From assembly GCA_030646295.1 (NCBI GenBank), contig JAUSND010000016.1:1-64000 (forward strand): 64,000 nt of DNA, in the 5' to 3' direction. The translations under genes were made by a program, and so were the position numbers. Shown piece after piece: positions 37,439 to 47,551 of the stretch. The notes under the pieces are model-generated. The model searched no databases and was not told where the DNA came from. It worked only from the letters and a program-made list of their open reading frames with translations. This DNA comes from Moraxellaceae bacterium (GTDB lineage Bacteria; Pseudomonadota; Gammaproteobacteria; Pseudomonadales; Moraxellaceae). Position 1 is the first letter of the stretch, and every line of letters starts with the position of its first letter.

Positions 37439-38403
37439 GCAACAGCCTCCTGCGTGGTCGATGGTGTGTGCAAGTCACCGGATCCGGCACGGTGGTTGGG
37501 TAGATCGTTATGCCGTCGATTATCCAGACGGGACTGCATAAAGCGGATTATTTTGCGTGTATCCTGACGGGCTTCTGGCAGCAGCAGGAAAATTGGCCAG
37601 ATGTGGGGCATGTCCTGTCGCGATAGCAGCGTGACCGGCACCCCCGCATGACGCGCTTGTTCGGCAACGACATAGGCATCATCGCGCAGGCATTCCTCTT
37701 CACTTACCGTCAGCATCAATGGTGGCAGACCCCGATAGTCTCCCCGCGTCGGGGATGCGTAGGGATGGAACGGATCGGCACCTTGCAGGTAGATCCTGAC
37801 GGCGCCATCGATCATCACCCGTGACAGCATCGGGTCGCTCTCATTATTGGCATCCCGGGACATCAACTCGCCGGTAGCGTCAGCGCCTGGTGAAATGGCT
37901 ACGGCACACACCGGCATGGACAGTTGCTCGTCGCGGGCACGCAGTAACGTTGCCAGGGTCAGGTTGCCGCCGGCGGAATCGCCGGCCACGATCAGCGGCA
38001 GGGATTCTTCGATCAGCTCGCTGTACGCGGCAAAGGCATCATCGGTTGCCGCCGGGAAAGGGTGCTCCGGTGCCAGTCGGTAATCGGCGAGAAAAATGCG
38101 GGCGTTGAGTGCCTTCGTCAGCGTGCCGCAGAAGTGGTGATAGGTATCCAGACGACCGCCCACGAAAGCCCCTCCATGGAGGAACAGTATGGTCGCCGCA
38201 GGATGGGCGGTACTCAACCACTGGCCGGGTACATCGGCCACGCGGCCATGGCGCAGACTGACGCCGCGGGGGATCACCGAAGGCATCAGCGGGGCATTCA
38301 TGACCATGCGTAAATGACGGACCAGATGATCGGGGTCCTGAATGTCGCGCTTCATGATCGCGCGGAACAGGGGCTTGATGATTCTTGCAGGGAGTGATGC
38401 CAT
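37435..38403 (-). CDS. Alpha/beta hydrolase (hormone-sensitive-lipase-like esterase)
   Basis: FLHGGAFVGGRLDTYH, VAGDSAGGNLTLA, MPHIWPIF; AGGAG before ATG 38403. Confidence 0.9.
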   Translation of the reverse strand: MASLPARIIKPLFRAIMKRDIQDPDHLVRHLRMVMNAPLMPSVIPRGVSLRHGRVADVPGQWLSTAHPAATILFLHGGAFVGGRLDTYHHFCGTLTKALNARIFLADYRLAPEHPFPAATDDAFAAYSELIEESLPLIVAGDSAGGNLTLATLLRARDEQLSMPVCAVAISPGADATGELMSRDANNESDPMLSRVMIDGAVRIYLQGADPFHPYASPTRGDYRGLPPLMLTVSEEECLRDDAYVVAEQARHAGVPVTLLSRQDMPHIWPIFLLLPEARQDTRKIIRFMQSRLDNRRHNDLPNHRAGSGDLHTPSTTQEAVA

Positions 38404-38417
38404 GAGAGTCTCCTTGA

Positions 38418-39245
38418 TCAATTGGCCAGCAGGCGATAGGCCTCGCCAACGGTACGGGCATACAGGCGCGGCATCAGTCGTTTGAAACGCCAGGCGAGGC
38501 GCCCATCGATTTGCGGCAGCATGTAAAGCTCACCACGATCCAGCGCATCAAGTGTTTGTCGGGCTACCTTGTCGGCGGTGGTCAGGGCGAAGCGCGTCAT
38601 GGCGGACCGCGCAAACTCGCGGCGCTTTTCCGGTAGCTTGCCGTCGTTGACGATGTTGGTGGGTACCACGGTTGGGCACAGTGCCGTGACTCTCACGCCG
38701 GTGCCGGTAAGCTCAGCAGCCAGGGTTTCCGAGAGCGCCAGTACACCGGCCTTGGTGACGTTGTAGGTGCTCATTTCCGGCGCTGCACCGAAAGCAGCGG
38801 CGGAAGCGACATTAATGATGCCGCCATAGCCAAGATCCCGAAGTTTCGGCGCGAAGAAATGGCAGCCGTGGATCACGCCCCAGAGGTTGACGTTCATACA
38901 CCATTGCCAGTCTTCCAGTGACACCGCGCCGATTGGCCCGCCGAGACCCACGCCTGCATTGTTGATCACCAGAGTCACCGGACGGCCGAGCAGTTTCTCG
39001 GCCTCATCGCTGAGGGCTTCCATCTGCTTCGCATCGCCCACGTCACAGCGATAGGCAATTGCCTGGCTGCCGAGGGCCTGCAGGCTTGCGACGACCTGCT
39101 CGGCTCTCTCTTCATTGATGTCGACGCAGATCACCGCACCGCCACGACGAGCCAGCTCGTAGGCAAAGCTGCGGCCAATGCCGCTGCCAGCTCCGGTGAC
39201 GACAGCGGCTGCATTGCGAGAAGGTGGTAAGGGTTGTTTTTTCAT
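38418..39245 (-). CDS. SDR family oxidoreductase
   Basis: VTGAGSGIGRSFAYELARRG, NNAGVGLGG, YNVTKAGVLALSETLAAEL. Confidence 0.93.
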   Translation of the reverse strand: MKKQPLPPSRNAAAVVTGAGSGIGRSFAYELARRGGAVICVDINEERAEQVVASLQALGSQAIAYRCDVGDAKQMEALSDEAEKLLGRPVTLVINNAGVGLGGPIGAVSLEDWQWCMNVNLWGVIHGCHFFAPKLRDLGYGGIINVASAAAFGAAPEMSTYNVTKAGVLALSETLAAELTGTGVRVTALCPTVVPTNIVNDGKLPEKRREFARSAMTRFALTTADKVARQTLDALDRGELYMLPQIDGRLAWRFKRLMPRLYARTVGEAYRLLAN

Positions 39246-40180
39246 GAGAGTCCCTCAGGCGGGTGCGCAACTGTACGGAGACCTGTCCGGATACCGGGCT
39301 GGTGTTTGACCAGTGCCTCGAATGCCTTGTGGGTGTCGCCGGTCTGCTCGTAGGCGCGCTTCCAGATCCTGATGGTCTCCCGATTGTCATCGTCCCAAGG
39401 ATGGAAGGTTGGCGAGAAATAAGGGAAGACACCTGCCAGCACTTTGGAAAGAATGCCGGGCTTGACGAACAGCACCTTGAGCATATGCGTCGCCGAACGC
39501 AGATTGAGGAGCTGTTTGTCTCTATAGAGCAAAAACGCCTGATTTCCGATCATGATTGGAAAACCGAGCGAGATGGCCAGCATCATGCCACTGATGCGCA
39601 ACCGGTAACTGCGCAGACCGCCGCCGCTTGCGTCGACGAACACATCGAAACTGACACTCTTGTGCTCGGTTTCCTCGACGAAGTGCCAGTACAACATGGC
39701 ACGTAATTCAGGATGTGTTTCGTCGAAAAGTTCCGCGTGCTCCAGCAGCACCGAGGAAATGATGGCGGTGAAATGCTCGAACGCCGCAGCGATGGAGCTT
39801 TGCATGTCATCGCTCAGGCGATGCTGGAGTTCCTTGCGAATGAGCTTGAAGGTGGTTTCGACCTTGTCAATAGGGACGCCTTGCTGTACGCAAATGGCAT
39901 TCATCTCGTCATGCTCGCGGGCATGAGTGCGTTCTTGGCGTATGAACTCGCCAGCAGCCTTGCGCACCTCCGGGTCGCGCAATTTGTCGAGTTGTCGGCG
40001 GGCCGAGTTCATCACCCAGCGCTCTCCATCCGGCACGGCCGCCAGAATGGCGTTCATCCAGTGCGTGCACCAGGGGTCGTTGTTGAACCAGTGGCGGGTG
40101 ACCGTCTCACGGTTCATCGAAAAGTGGAGGTCACGCGTTACAACCTCGCCGTAACCGATCTTACGATTTGCCAGGGCCAT
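39242..40180 (-). CDS. PF10118-type predicted metal-dependent hydrolase
   Basis: VPDGERWVMNSARRQ, IRQERTHAREHDEMN, AAFEHFTAIISSVLLE, YWHFVEETEHKSVSFDVF. Confidence 0.85.
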   Translation of the reverse strand: MALANRKIGYGEVVTRDLHFSMNRETVTRHWFNNDPWCTHWMNAILAAVPDGERWVMNSARRQLDKLRDPEVRKAAGEFIRQERTHAREHDEMNAICVQQGVPIDKVETTFKLIRKELQHRLSDDMQSSIAAAFEHFTAIISSVLLEHAELFDETHPELRAMLYWHFVEETEHKSVSFDVFVDASGGGLRSYRLRISGMMLAISLGFPIMIGNQAFLLYRDKQLLNLRSATHMLKVLFVKPGILSKVLAGVFPYFSPTFHPWDDDNRETIRIWKRAYEQTGDTHKAFEALVKHQPGIRTGLRTVAHPPEGLS

Positions 40181-40220
40181 TTGGATTCTCCCGCTGTAGC
40201 GACCATGGCAATCAACGTAA

Positions 40221-40236
40221 TTGGTTGGTCAACCAA
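40221..40236. promoter_or_regulatory. Palindromic operator copy C TTGGTTGGTCAACCAA
   Basis: Identical 16-mer to copy A; 40 bp upstream of 40180 start and in the TetR divergent intergenic region. Confidence 0.82.
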
Positions 40237-40413
40237 ATGTCAATCCTGCCATATAAACATAGACCTGAAATTTGTATCAGGCGCCGTCGGCGCCTGAGCA
40301 GGCAGCGGCGACAAGGTTGTAAAGACGCTGATCGTGGGCGTGACGGGATCGAATATAGGCGTGCCGAGCGGTACTCAGGCTAGAATAGCGTTTCCGTTGC
40401 TCGGGAGGATGCC

Positions 40414-41037
40414 GTGAAGAAAAGTCGTCAAGTCAGGCCGGTTGCCCAGTCTGATCGTGATTTCGTGTTGAGTTCTGCCGCGCGCCTGTTCCGGGAGCAA
40501 GGTTATGACCGGACCACGGTCAAGGAGATTGCTGAGGCGTGCAACATGCTGCCCGGCAGCCTTCATTACCGTTATCAGGCCAAAGAAGACATTCTCGTCG
40601 ATTTGATGCGGCTGGGTCTGGAGCAGGCCTCGATAGCCGTCACCCAGGCTGTGGCGGGTGCGACAGAGCCTGCCGAGCAGTTGCGCCGCGGCATCAATGC
40701 ACACCTGCAATTGCTGGTCAGTGGTTCGGATATGGTCTATGTGCTGTTGTTCGAGTGGCGCTCCCTGCGTGGCGAGGCGCGCAGGGAAATGATAAAGCTG
40801 CGTGACCGCTATGAGTCGTTGTGGGCCGCGATGCTTAAACTGCTGGCTGAACAGGGAGTGATTCGGAAGGATATGGATCTGGAGCTGCTGCGTTTGATCG
40901 GCCTCGGGGCGCTCAATTGGGTGGCAACCTGGTTTCGTGAGGAAGGTCGCTATTCGCTCGAAGATATCGGAGATTTTGTTTGGCGAATGATCCGCAGTGC
41001 GGTGCTTGAAGAGCGCGAACAGCGTCGTACCAGCTGA
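40414..41037 (+). CDS. TetR/AcrR family transcriptional regulator
   Basis: N-terminal HTH VLSSAARLFREQGYDRTTVKEIAEACNMLPGSLHYRYQAKEDILVDLM. Confidence 0.92.
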   Translation: MKKSRQVRPVAQSDRDFVLSSAARLFREQGYDRTTVKEIAEACNMLPGSLHYRYQAKEDILVDLMRLGLEQASIAVTQAVAGATEPAEQLRRGINAHLQLLVSGSDMVYVLLFEWRSLRGEARREMIKLRDRYESLWAAMLKLLAEQGVIRKDMDLELLRLIGLGALNWVATWFREEGRYSLEDIGDFVWRMIRSAVLEEREQRRTS

Positions 41038-41189
41038 TCTGCAATGTTTCGAACTAGTTGCGTAGAATGCAGTGTTGCTCGAGGCGAGCCGATTCGGCTG
41101 GCCGTGCAAGGTGAATCGGTGCTACGGGACACGCTGTGCAGGATACGTCGACGCTTGGCACGCCGGAGGACCAGGCTTTTTCCTGATCA

Positions 41190-41518
41190 TTGATTTACAC
41201 AGTGGTCGATGTGGATGGCAATGCCTTCATTTCTCCGGGCACTGGCGCGGCCAATACGGTGGGGATGAAACTGGACGGTCTCGTCAAGGTCGCCTCAAAC
41301 AGCAGTGCCTGGAACAGCGGTAGTTACTTCATGATTGCCGAGTCCGGTCGTTAGGATGTGAACATTGGCCTGACACAGATTACCGGCAATCTGGTTATGC
41401 AGATTGGCCGTGTCGATGTGCTGTCAGAGGTTGAAACCACACGGAGAACTGCCCAGCTCATGATTGGGTCTGCATCGTGTTTGGACGCACGAAAAGTGGA
41501 GGGGCGCCTATGCTTGTT
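41190..41518 (+). pseudogene. Decayed gene fragment (YTVVDVDGNAFISPGTGAANTVGMKLDG..., internal stop)
   Basis: Protein-like reading frame interrupted by stop codon near 41352. Confidence 0.35.
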
Positions 41519-41862
41519 AACGCGTTAAAGCTTGGTGCGGATAGTCTGGGCAGTGTGGTCATGCCTTCAGATCAATGGTATACGTTTTCGCTGATGAAGC
41601 AGCGCTGAAGATGCGTCAGGTGACCGCCTTGGCCATGAGGCTGTTTGGGCAAGAGGCGTTCTGCTCATCGTGACAGTACCAAGTATGGAATCGTCATCTG
41701 CGGTGAGAAAATGTCTTCTCTGCTGAGGTGCATGCATTCGCTTGCATCTGTACGTATGAAAATGTCCCGTTTCCGCGGTCGTCGTGGAGGAAGCGGTGTG
41801 GAAGGCTTCTTAGGCAATCCTGACAGTGTAGCAAGGCCTCCACGGGGACTATTGCGGTCGTG

Positions 41863-44562
41863 CTAACGTAGCGGTAGGCAGCTCTCCACAAGCTGGCCCA
41901 GTTGCTGAAGGCGCAAAGGTTTTGATATGAAGTCATCCATGCCCGCAGCCAAACACTTCTCGCGATCGCCCTGCAGGGCCGAGGCGGTCATGGCGATGAT
42001 GGGCACGTGGCGGCGGTCGCCTTCCAGCCGACGGATTTGCCGCGTGGCATCGAAGCCGTCCATCACCGGCATGTTGCAGTCCATGAAGATGAGGTCGTAG
42101 GGCAACTGCTGATATGCCGTGACGGCTTCGCTGCCGTTGCCCACTACATCGACCTGACAACCCATGCGCTTTAGTACCTCAGCGGCCAGCAGCTGGCTGA
42201 CGGAATTGTCCTCCGCTACCAGCACGCGGCCACGAAATCTGCCATCTGCCGTACTGTGAAAGACAGCCTTGCTACTGTCCGGCAAGGGGGTGTTTTCCGA
42301 AGGCAGTCGTTCAAAAGGCAGCTCTACCCAGAAGACTGTGCCCTCGCTTGGTCGGGGGCGATAGCCGATTTTACCGCCCATGGCCTCGGCCAGGCGCCGG
42401 CAGATGGCTAGTCCCAGCCCGGTGCCGCCAAAGCGGTGGGTAATGGACGCCGCCTGCACGAAGGGCTTGAAAAGATTGGGACGAATCTCCTGGTTTAAGC
42501 CAATGCCGGTATCGCAGACCTCGAAACAAAGGCGCACTGAGTTATCTTGCCGCCCCAACTCCGTACAGCGGAGCAGGATGTGCCCCTCTGGGGTGAACTT
42601 CACCGCATTGGAGAGCAGGTTCAGCAGAATCTGGCGCAGGCGGGCCGCATCGCCCCGCAACCGATGCGGCGCGGCCAGGATACGGCGGAGTTCCAGACCT
42701 TTGGCCTCGGCGCTGGGCCGTACGAGCGCCAGCACCTGGTCCACCTCCAGATGCAGGTCGAACGCCACCGGCTCCAATTCCAGGCGGCCAGCCTCAATCT
42801 TGGAGAAATCCAGAAAATCGTTAAGCAGGTGCAGCAGGGATTCGCCGGATTGACGTGCGAGTTCGGCAAAATGACGCTTACTCTCGTCCAGCGGGCCGTC
42901 AAGCAGCAGCCCCGTGAAGCCGATGAGTCCGTTCAACGGGGTGCGAATCTCATGGCTCATGGTGGCTAGGAATTCGGTCTTGGCGTGGTCGGCCGATTCT
43001 GCCTGTATGCGTTCGGTGACGTCCTCCGCCACCGCTAGGCTATACAGGTAGCTGTCCGCCTCGTCGTGCACTGCGCTGAGGCTGACCCGCAACCATACAG
43101 CATGGCCGAGCTTGTGTGGAAACTGCCGCTCGATTTTTACCCATGGCACTTCCCGTTGCAGCAACCGCTCATGCTCGATCAGGTCCTGCTCACGGTCTTC
43201 GGGATAGGTGAGCCGGCTGAAGGGCTGCCCGAGGAGCTCATCCGCCGTATAGCCCAGGAGTTCGCAAAGTTTGCGATTGATGCGCAGCAGGTGGCCATCA
43301 GGCGATAGATGCGCAAACCCCACCGCGGCCTGCTCGAACGCGGCCGTCAGCGCGCTCTCGCTGCGGCGCAGGGCAAGCTCCGCCCGCTTGCGCTTGCTGA
43401 TGTCCGAGAAGAGCATCGTGACGTCACGGTGCTGATGGCTGTATACGAAGACGTCGAACCATTGGTCGGTATGCGGCAGCCAGACCTCAAGTTGATCCTC
43501 GCCTCCTTGCAGCGCCACCCGGCCGTAGCGCTGGATCAGGTCGGGCTTCAGGTGCTCGGCCTCGGGCCAGACCTCGGTCAAGCGCTTTCCGGCGATCTCA
43601 GCCTGAGGAAACCCTAGCATCTTTTCATAGGCCACGTTGACGGAGACATGGCTGAAATCCACGGGAACGCCGGCCGTGTCCGTAATGAGGCGGCAGTGCG
43701 CGACGGCGTTGAGCTTGTTGTTGAACAGCGAGGTATAACGCTGCTCGCTCTCGGCCAGCGCTGCCTGGACACGCTTCAGGTCGTCGATATCGGTGCAGAT
43801 TCCGAACCAGCGCATGACCGTGCCGACCTCATCACGTAGGGGCAGGCCACGGGCATGAAACCAGTGATAGCTGCCGTCGTGGCGGCGGATGCGGAGTTCG
43901 ATCTCGTAGTTGTGTTGCGTGGTATGGGCGGCGTGCCAGACGGCGGCCGCGCGCGGCCGGTCCTCGGGGTGCAGCACGGACAGCCAGTCGTCGCCGCGCA
44001 AGGTAGCCGGATCCACGCCGGTGTAGGTCAGCCATTGGATGCTGTGAAAATCCGGGAACCCGTCGGCCCGCGCTGTCCACACCAGGCCGGGCAGGCCCGC
44101 GATCATCTGGCTCAGCTCATGTTCGCGCTTGCCCAGTTGCTGCTCCAGCCGCAGGCGGTCGCTGATGTCGCGAAAGACAACGGCAAAACGCCCGGGCTGG
44201 GGGGAATAGCAGTACAACTCAAAGTGCCGGCCCGTATCGATGCTGAAGCTTATGAAGTGCTTCGGTTGGCCGCTCAGGGCGACGCCACAGTAATTCTCCC
44301 GCCAGATGCTTTCCTGCCGGGCCGCCCATTGCAGGGAGGGCCGGCCGAGGCAGTCGCGGGGGAAGCCGGTCTGGGTGAAGAAGGCCTCGTTGACATCGAG
44401 GAGTTGGAAGTCTGTGGCCTTGCCGCGCTCGTCCAGCAGGGCCTCACCCAAGGCAAAGCCCTCCGTCATGTTGGCGAAGAGGTTGCGGTATTTCTCGAGC
44501 TCATCCTCTCGCTTCAAGGGAGGCCGTTTCGCGTTGGCCATCGGATGCCTGTGCGTTTTCAT
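41863..44562 (-). CDS. PAS-domain hybrid sensor histidine kinase/response regulator
   Basis: Multiple PAS/PAC segments, H-box [24 protein letters not shown]-box [20 protein letters not shown]-boxes [15 protein letters not shown], receiver [13 protein letters not shown]...[17 protein letters not shown]. Confidence 0.93.
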   Translation of the reverse strand: MKTHRHPMANAKRPPLKREDELEKYRNLFANMTEGFALGEALLDERGKATDFQLLDVNEAFFTQTGFPRDCLGRPSLQWAARQESIWRENYCGVALSGQPKHFISFSIDTGRHFELYCYSPQPGRFAVVFRDISDRLRLEQQLGKREHELSQMIAGLPGLVWTARADGFPDFHSIQWLTYTGVDPATLRGDDWLSVLHPEDRPRAAAVWHAAHTTQHNYEIELRIRRHDGSYHWFHARGLPLRDEVGTVMRWFGICTDIDDLKRVQAALAESEQRYTSLFNNKLNAVAHCRLITDTAGVPVDFSHVSVNVAYEKMLGFPQAEIAGKRLTEVWPEAEHLKPDLIQRYGRVALQGGEDQLEVWLPHTDQWFDVFVYSHQHRDVTMLFSDISKRKRAELALRRSESALTAAFEQAAVGFAHLSPDGHLLRINRKLCELLGYTADELLGQPFSRLTYPEDREQDLIEHERLLQREVPWVKIERQFPHKLGHAVWLRVSLSAVHDEADSYLYSLAVAEDVTERIQAESADHAKTEFLATMSHEIRTPLNGLIGFTGLLLDGPLDESKRHFAELARQSGESLLHLLNDFLDFSKIEAGRLELEPVAFDLHLEVDQVLALVRPSAEAKGLELRRILAAPHRLRGDAARLRQILLNLLSNAVKFTPEGHILLRCTELGRQDNSVRLCFEVCDTGIGLNQEIRPNLFKPFVQAASITHRFGGTGLGLAICRRLAEAMGGKIGYRPRPSEGTVFWVELPFERLPSENTPLPDSSKAVFHSTADGRFRGRVLVAEDNSVSQLLAAEVLKRMGCQVDVVGNGSEAVTAYQQLPYDLIFMDCNMPVMDGFDATRQIRRLEGDRRHVPIIAMTASALQGDREKCLAAGMDDFISKPLRLQQLGQLVESCLPLR

Positions 44563-44775
44563 GACAAGTAGTATAGTCGCTATATGCGGTGAGGCACTCC
44601 GGGATGGAAGTAGGCAGCACCGCATCCTGGGTTTGGTCAGCGCTCCGATGGAGCAGGTCGCGGACTCAACGAAGGCTTTCGGTCAGGCGGCCGCACAACA
44701 TGTGCGTGGCGTCATTGGCGTCAAACTGAAGCCGTCACACGCAGGTGCCAATTCGTCGTTGTACTGATGTGGCCG

Positions 44776-45330
44776 GAGCCAATTGTATCGGTGCATCATA
44801 ATGACCAATGTCGCGATGTGCTTCTTGCGCCGTCATATACCCCGTACGTGGCACCCATTCAGACTTCAAGTTCCTGAAAAACCTTTCCATGAGGGCGTTG
44901 TCTCAGCAGTTGCCACACTGCACATGGGCCATGTTCAACGCCTTGATCACCAGGGCAGTGTCCGGTCTGGTAGCGAGTGTCCAACCAACAATACGGCGCT
45001 TGTATAAATTCAGTACATCGGCCAAGTAGTGCCACTAGCCATGTGTCCAGATGCAGGTGATGTCACCACACCAGACCTGATTCGATCATGTGACCTCAAA
45101 CTCCCGATTCAGCAAGTTAGGGGGATGTCTGGCCTCCCAACGGTTGCCTGTTAATAGGCATGCGAGCCCGGTTATTTGCTGACCAGACCTAACTCCTGCA
45201 TCAGGCGACTGACCTTGAAGCGGCCAATCTAAGTGCCATCCACCAGCATCATACCCATGATGCTGCGGTTGCCCTCCGAGCTACGGCTTTTGGTAAAGAT
45301 TTCGTTAACCCTGTTTCGTAACTCCAGGCG
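44776..45330 (-). pseudogene. IS3-family transposase (orfB) remnant
   Basis: Minus-strand peptides DNALMERFFRNLKSEWVPR and GRFKVSRLMQELGLVSKQ separated by stops/frameshifts. Confidence 0.65.
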
Positions 45331-45568
45331 TGGTACCTCAAGCATGGTGCATGGGTAGCTCAACAGGCTCTTGTGTACTCAACTGGACTATCAATGCATG
45401 CGATCGAGATCGTCCGACATCAAGAGCGCTGTATCACCGGGGGGGGGGCTGGAGGGCACGGTTTCAAGACATGGTGTACTACTTGCTGGTGGCACCCGGG
45501 CCACGTCAATGCCGGCCGATACAGGCCAATTCTTTGGTCAGGCGATCATGGAGGGGGTTGACAGAGGG

Positions 45569-45586
45569 TTTGGTTGGGTGACCAAA
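45569..45586. promoter_or_regulatory. Degenerate palindromic operator copy D TTTGGTTGGGTGACCAAA
   Basis: Same TTTGGT-N6-ACCAA(A/T) layout as copies A and C; about 69 bp upstream of a decayed ORF. Confidence 0.45.
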
Positions 45587-45655
45587 TGGCTGGCAAGTGG
45601 TTTCACTACACACTTTTTGCCACTGCATTGAAACCGGCGTCCACAGGAGTACTGC

Positions 45656-45973
45656 ATGAGTGTCCCCCACGCCAGCGCCCAACGCTGGACGCGTTTCGGG
45701 CGCGCCGACCACACCGCAATGCCCGGCTCGTGGAGGCGATCCGGGAAACCGTCGACGCCCGCACCATGGTGAATGACGTAGTTCCGCAACATCATGTTTC
45801 AGCGCTTGGTGCCCAACCTAGAAGACATCGGACTGCTGTCCGACCGTATGCGCAGCTACTACGACGAGGCAGGTCTTCTGGTCTATGCCGGTGCCAAGAA
45901 TGCGAGCCAGCTGTCGGAGCAGAACCTGCTTTGCAACAACGACGAGATGGCCGCCAAGGCACTCGCGCAGTAA
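45656..45973 (+). pseudogene. Frameshifted gene remnant, possible ferritin-like/diiron protein
   Basis: MSVPHASAQRWTRFGRADHTAM / LVEAIRETVDARTMVND / FRNIMFQRLVPNLEDIGLLSDRMRSYYDEAGLLVYAGAKNA in different frames. Confidence 0.5.
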
Positions 45974-46028
45974 AAGGCAGCTGCCTGAGAAAAAATGTCC
46001 CTTTCGTCTCACTCATGGAAACTACATT

Positions 46029-46820
46029 ATGAAAACATTAATGCTTCGAATATTCCGGATTCGCTATTCCTGTTTAGCATCGACAGCTCTTGTATTATCA
46101 TTCATTTCAGCCACCTCTGTGGCAGAATCCACATACCCCACTACCTGTGCAATTGCACAGTATGAGCTATTGTCTGCCTATCACGAGCTTAGTAATTCAC
46201 CTAAAGATAAAAAACTCAAACAGAATGTGAGTACAATCAAAAAAACACTGTCGGAGTGCATTCAGTCGATTGGCGGGCGACTGAATACTGATATAGCCAA
46301 CAACCTCAAAGCCGCTAATGCTGGCATGAATAGTGAACTTGACTTCAATCTGAATGCAATTGAGAAAACAGGGGCGGGCCAAGGACAGTCCGTCAGCAAC
46401 ATGGTAAATCATGCACTTGAGACAACCAGAATCTTGGGTAAACAAAAATCAGGTCTGAATTCATCCGCAATTTCCATCAGAATGCTTGCCGTTCAAGCCG
46501 CCTACCTTAAAAACCGTTATCTCGAGCGCATATACTCATTAGGAGGAGAAGCCAATCGAGAGACCAGTGCAGAACCCTCTATTGAAAAAATAGTTGTCGA
46601 TTTTTCGGAAAATCTGGATGTTCTGCGCAAGGACCAGTCCCTGATAGCCAAGCCAGAAATAAAAAATAAATTGAATGGCGTTTATGTCCGGTTCAACTTT
46701 CTGCGAAAATCGATTCTGAATTATAATAATACGGCCGTACCATTTGTGGTGGCTCATCACTCTTCGCTCATTATAAAATCCCTACTGGAGATCGCTGAAG
46801 CTGCCGAAATTAATATGTAG
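46029..46820 (+). CDS. Secreted/periplasmic hypothetical protein
   Basis: N-terminal signal-like MKTLMLRIFRIRYSCLASTALVLSFISATSVAEST; long helical remainder. Confidence 0.65.
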   Translation: MKTLMLRIFRIRYSCLASTALVLSFISATSVAESTYPTTCAIAQYELLSAYHELSNSPKDKKLKQNVSTIKKTLSECIQSIGGRLNTDIANNLKAANAGMNSELDFNLNAIEKTGAGQGQSVSNMVNHALETTRILGKQKSGLNSSAISIRMLAVQAAYLKNRYLERIYSLGGEANRETSAEPSIEKIVVDFSENLDVLRKDQSLIAKPEIKNKLNGVYVRFNFLRKSILNYNNTAVPFVVAHHSSLIIKSLLEIAEAAEINM

Positions 46821-46923
46821 TAGGGCGGATTCATATACTAATCGCAACACACCCAACTGATGATCTGTGGGTGATCTTGGATAATGCTGTTTTCTCTTCT
46901 CCGTCAAGATTAGGGACCACAGC

Positions 46924-47110
46924 ATGACGTACCACCAGATCACCGTAGCCGAAAGGATAGCCAGTTCTACCCTTCGTACTAAATTCCAGCGAGATAGCCC
47001 CGTCGTTACAGTCTCTCGCGAGGTCAAGCGCACCCGTAAGCCAGGGATCATGGTTGCCGCCGGTGAAGGCTCATGGCCGCGCAGTGTCACTGCAGGCGCA
47101 TGGCGCACAG
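46924..47110 (+). pseudogene. IS30-family transposase N-terminal remnant
   Basis: MTYHQITVAERIASSTLRTKFQRDSPVVTVSREVKRTR, IS30-like HTH start; frame then lost. Confidence 0.5.
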
Positions 47111-47229
47111 TCAAAGCCCTTTTCATGAAGGGCATTGACGCAGAGAGAAAGAGCTTCTGGCTCAGCGCTCAACCTCTTTGCCAGCAGGCCTTCTACGCAC
47201 CAGTATTGCGCTGACGTATGCTGTAACCC

Positions 47230-47445
47230 CCGCCGTGTGCGCCAGCGCCGCCCATTAGTACGGCGCTGTGCCTTGGTAAACCGGTAGGCCCCGTCATAGG
47301 CACAGATGTTACGCTGCAGCACCCGACTGATTGCTGCGGTGGCGGCCCAGTCGCCGGGCAATCGCCGCAGCACAAAGGCTCTCCTTCCGCAGGGTGCTTA
47401 TCGCTATTCTTTCGTCCAATGTAATCTGGTGATATCTCATGGCTG
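47230..47445 (-). pseudogene. Second IS30-family transposase N-terminal remnant, opposite orientation
   Basis: Minus-strand frameshifted reading HEIS...LDERIA..., CAAAIARRLGRHRSNQS, RNICAYDGAYRFTKAQRRTNGRRWR. Confidence 0.45.
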
Positions 47446-47551
47446 CTTCTCCATTCTTGCCGGGACAGAGAAGCACCAGTATTCCAGATCACTCCCTAAT
47501 TCTGGGAGCTGGCGTGTTGCACTTAGTTTATGAATTCGCCCCGCGTGATAC

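Noticed and set aside
40375-41109. 244-aa minus-strand ORF opposite the TetR gene
   Set aside because: The TetR reading has a clear HTH; the opposite frame shows no motif.
43855-44571. 238-aa plus-strand ORF opposite the histidine kinase
   Set aside because: Antisense to a kinase with full motif set; no independent evidence.
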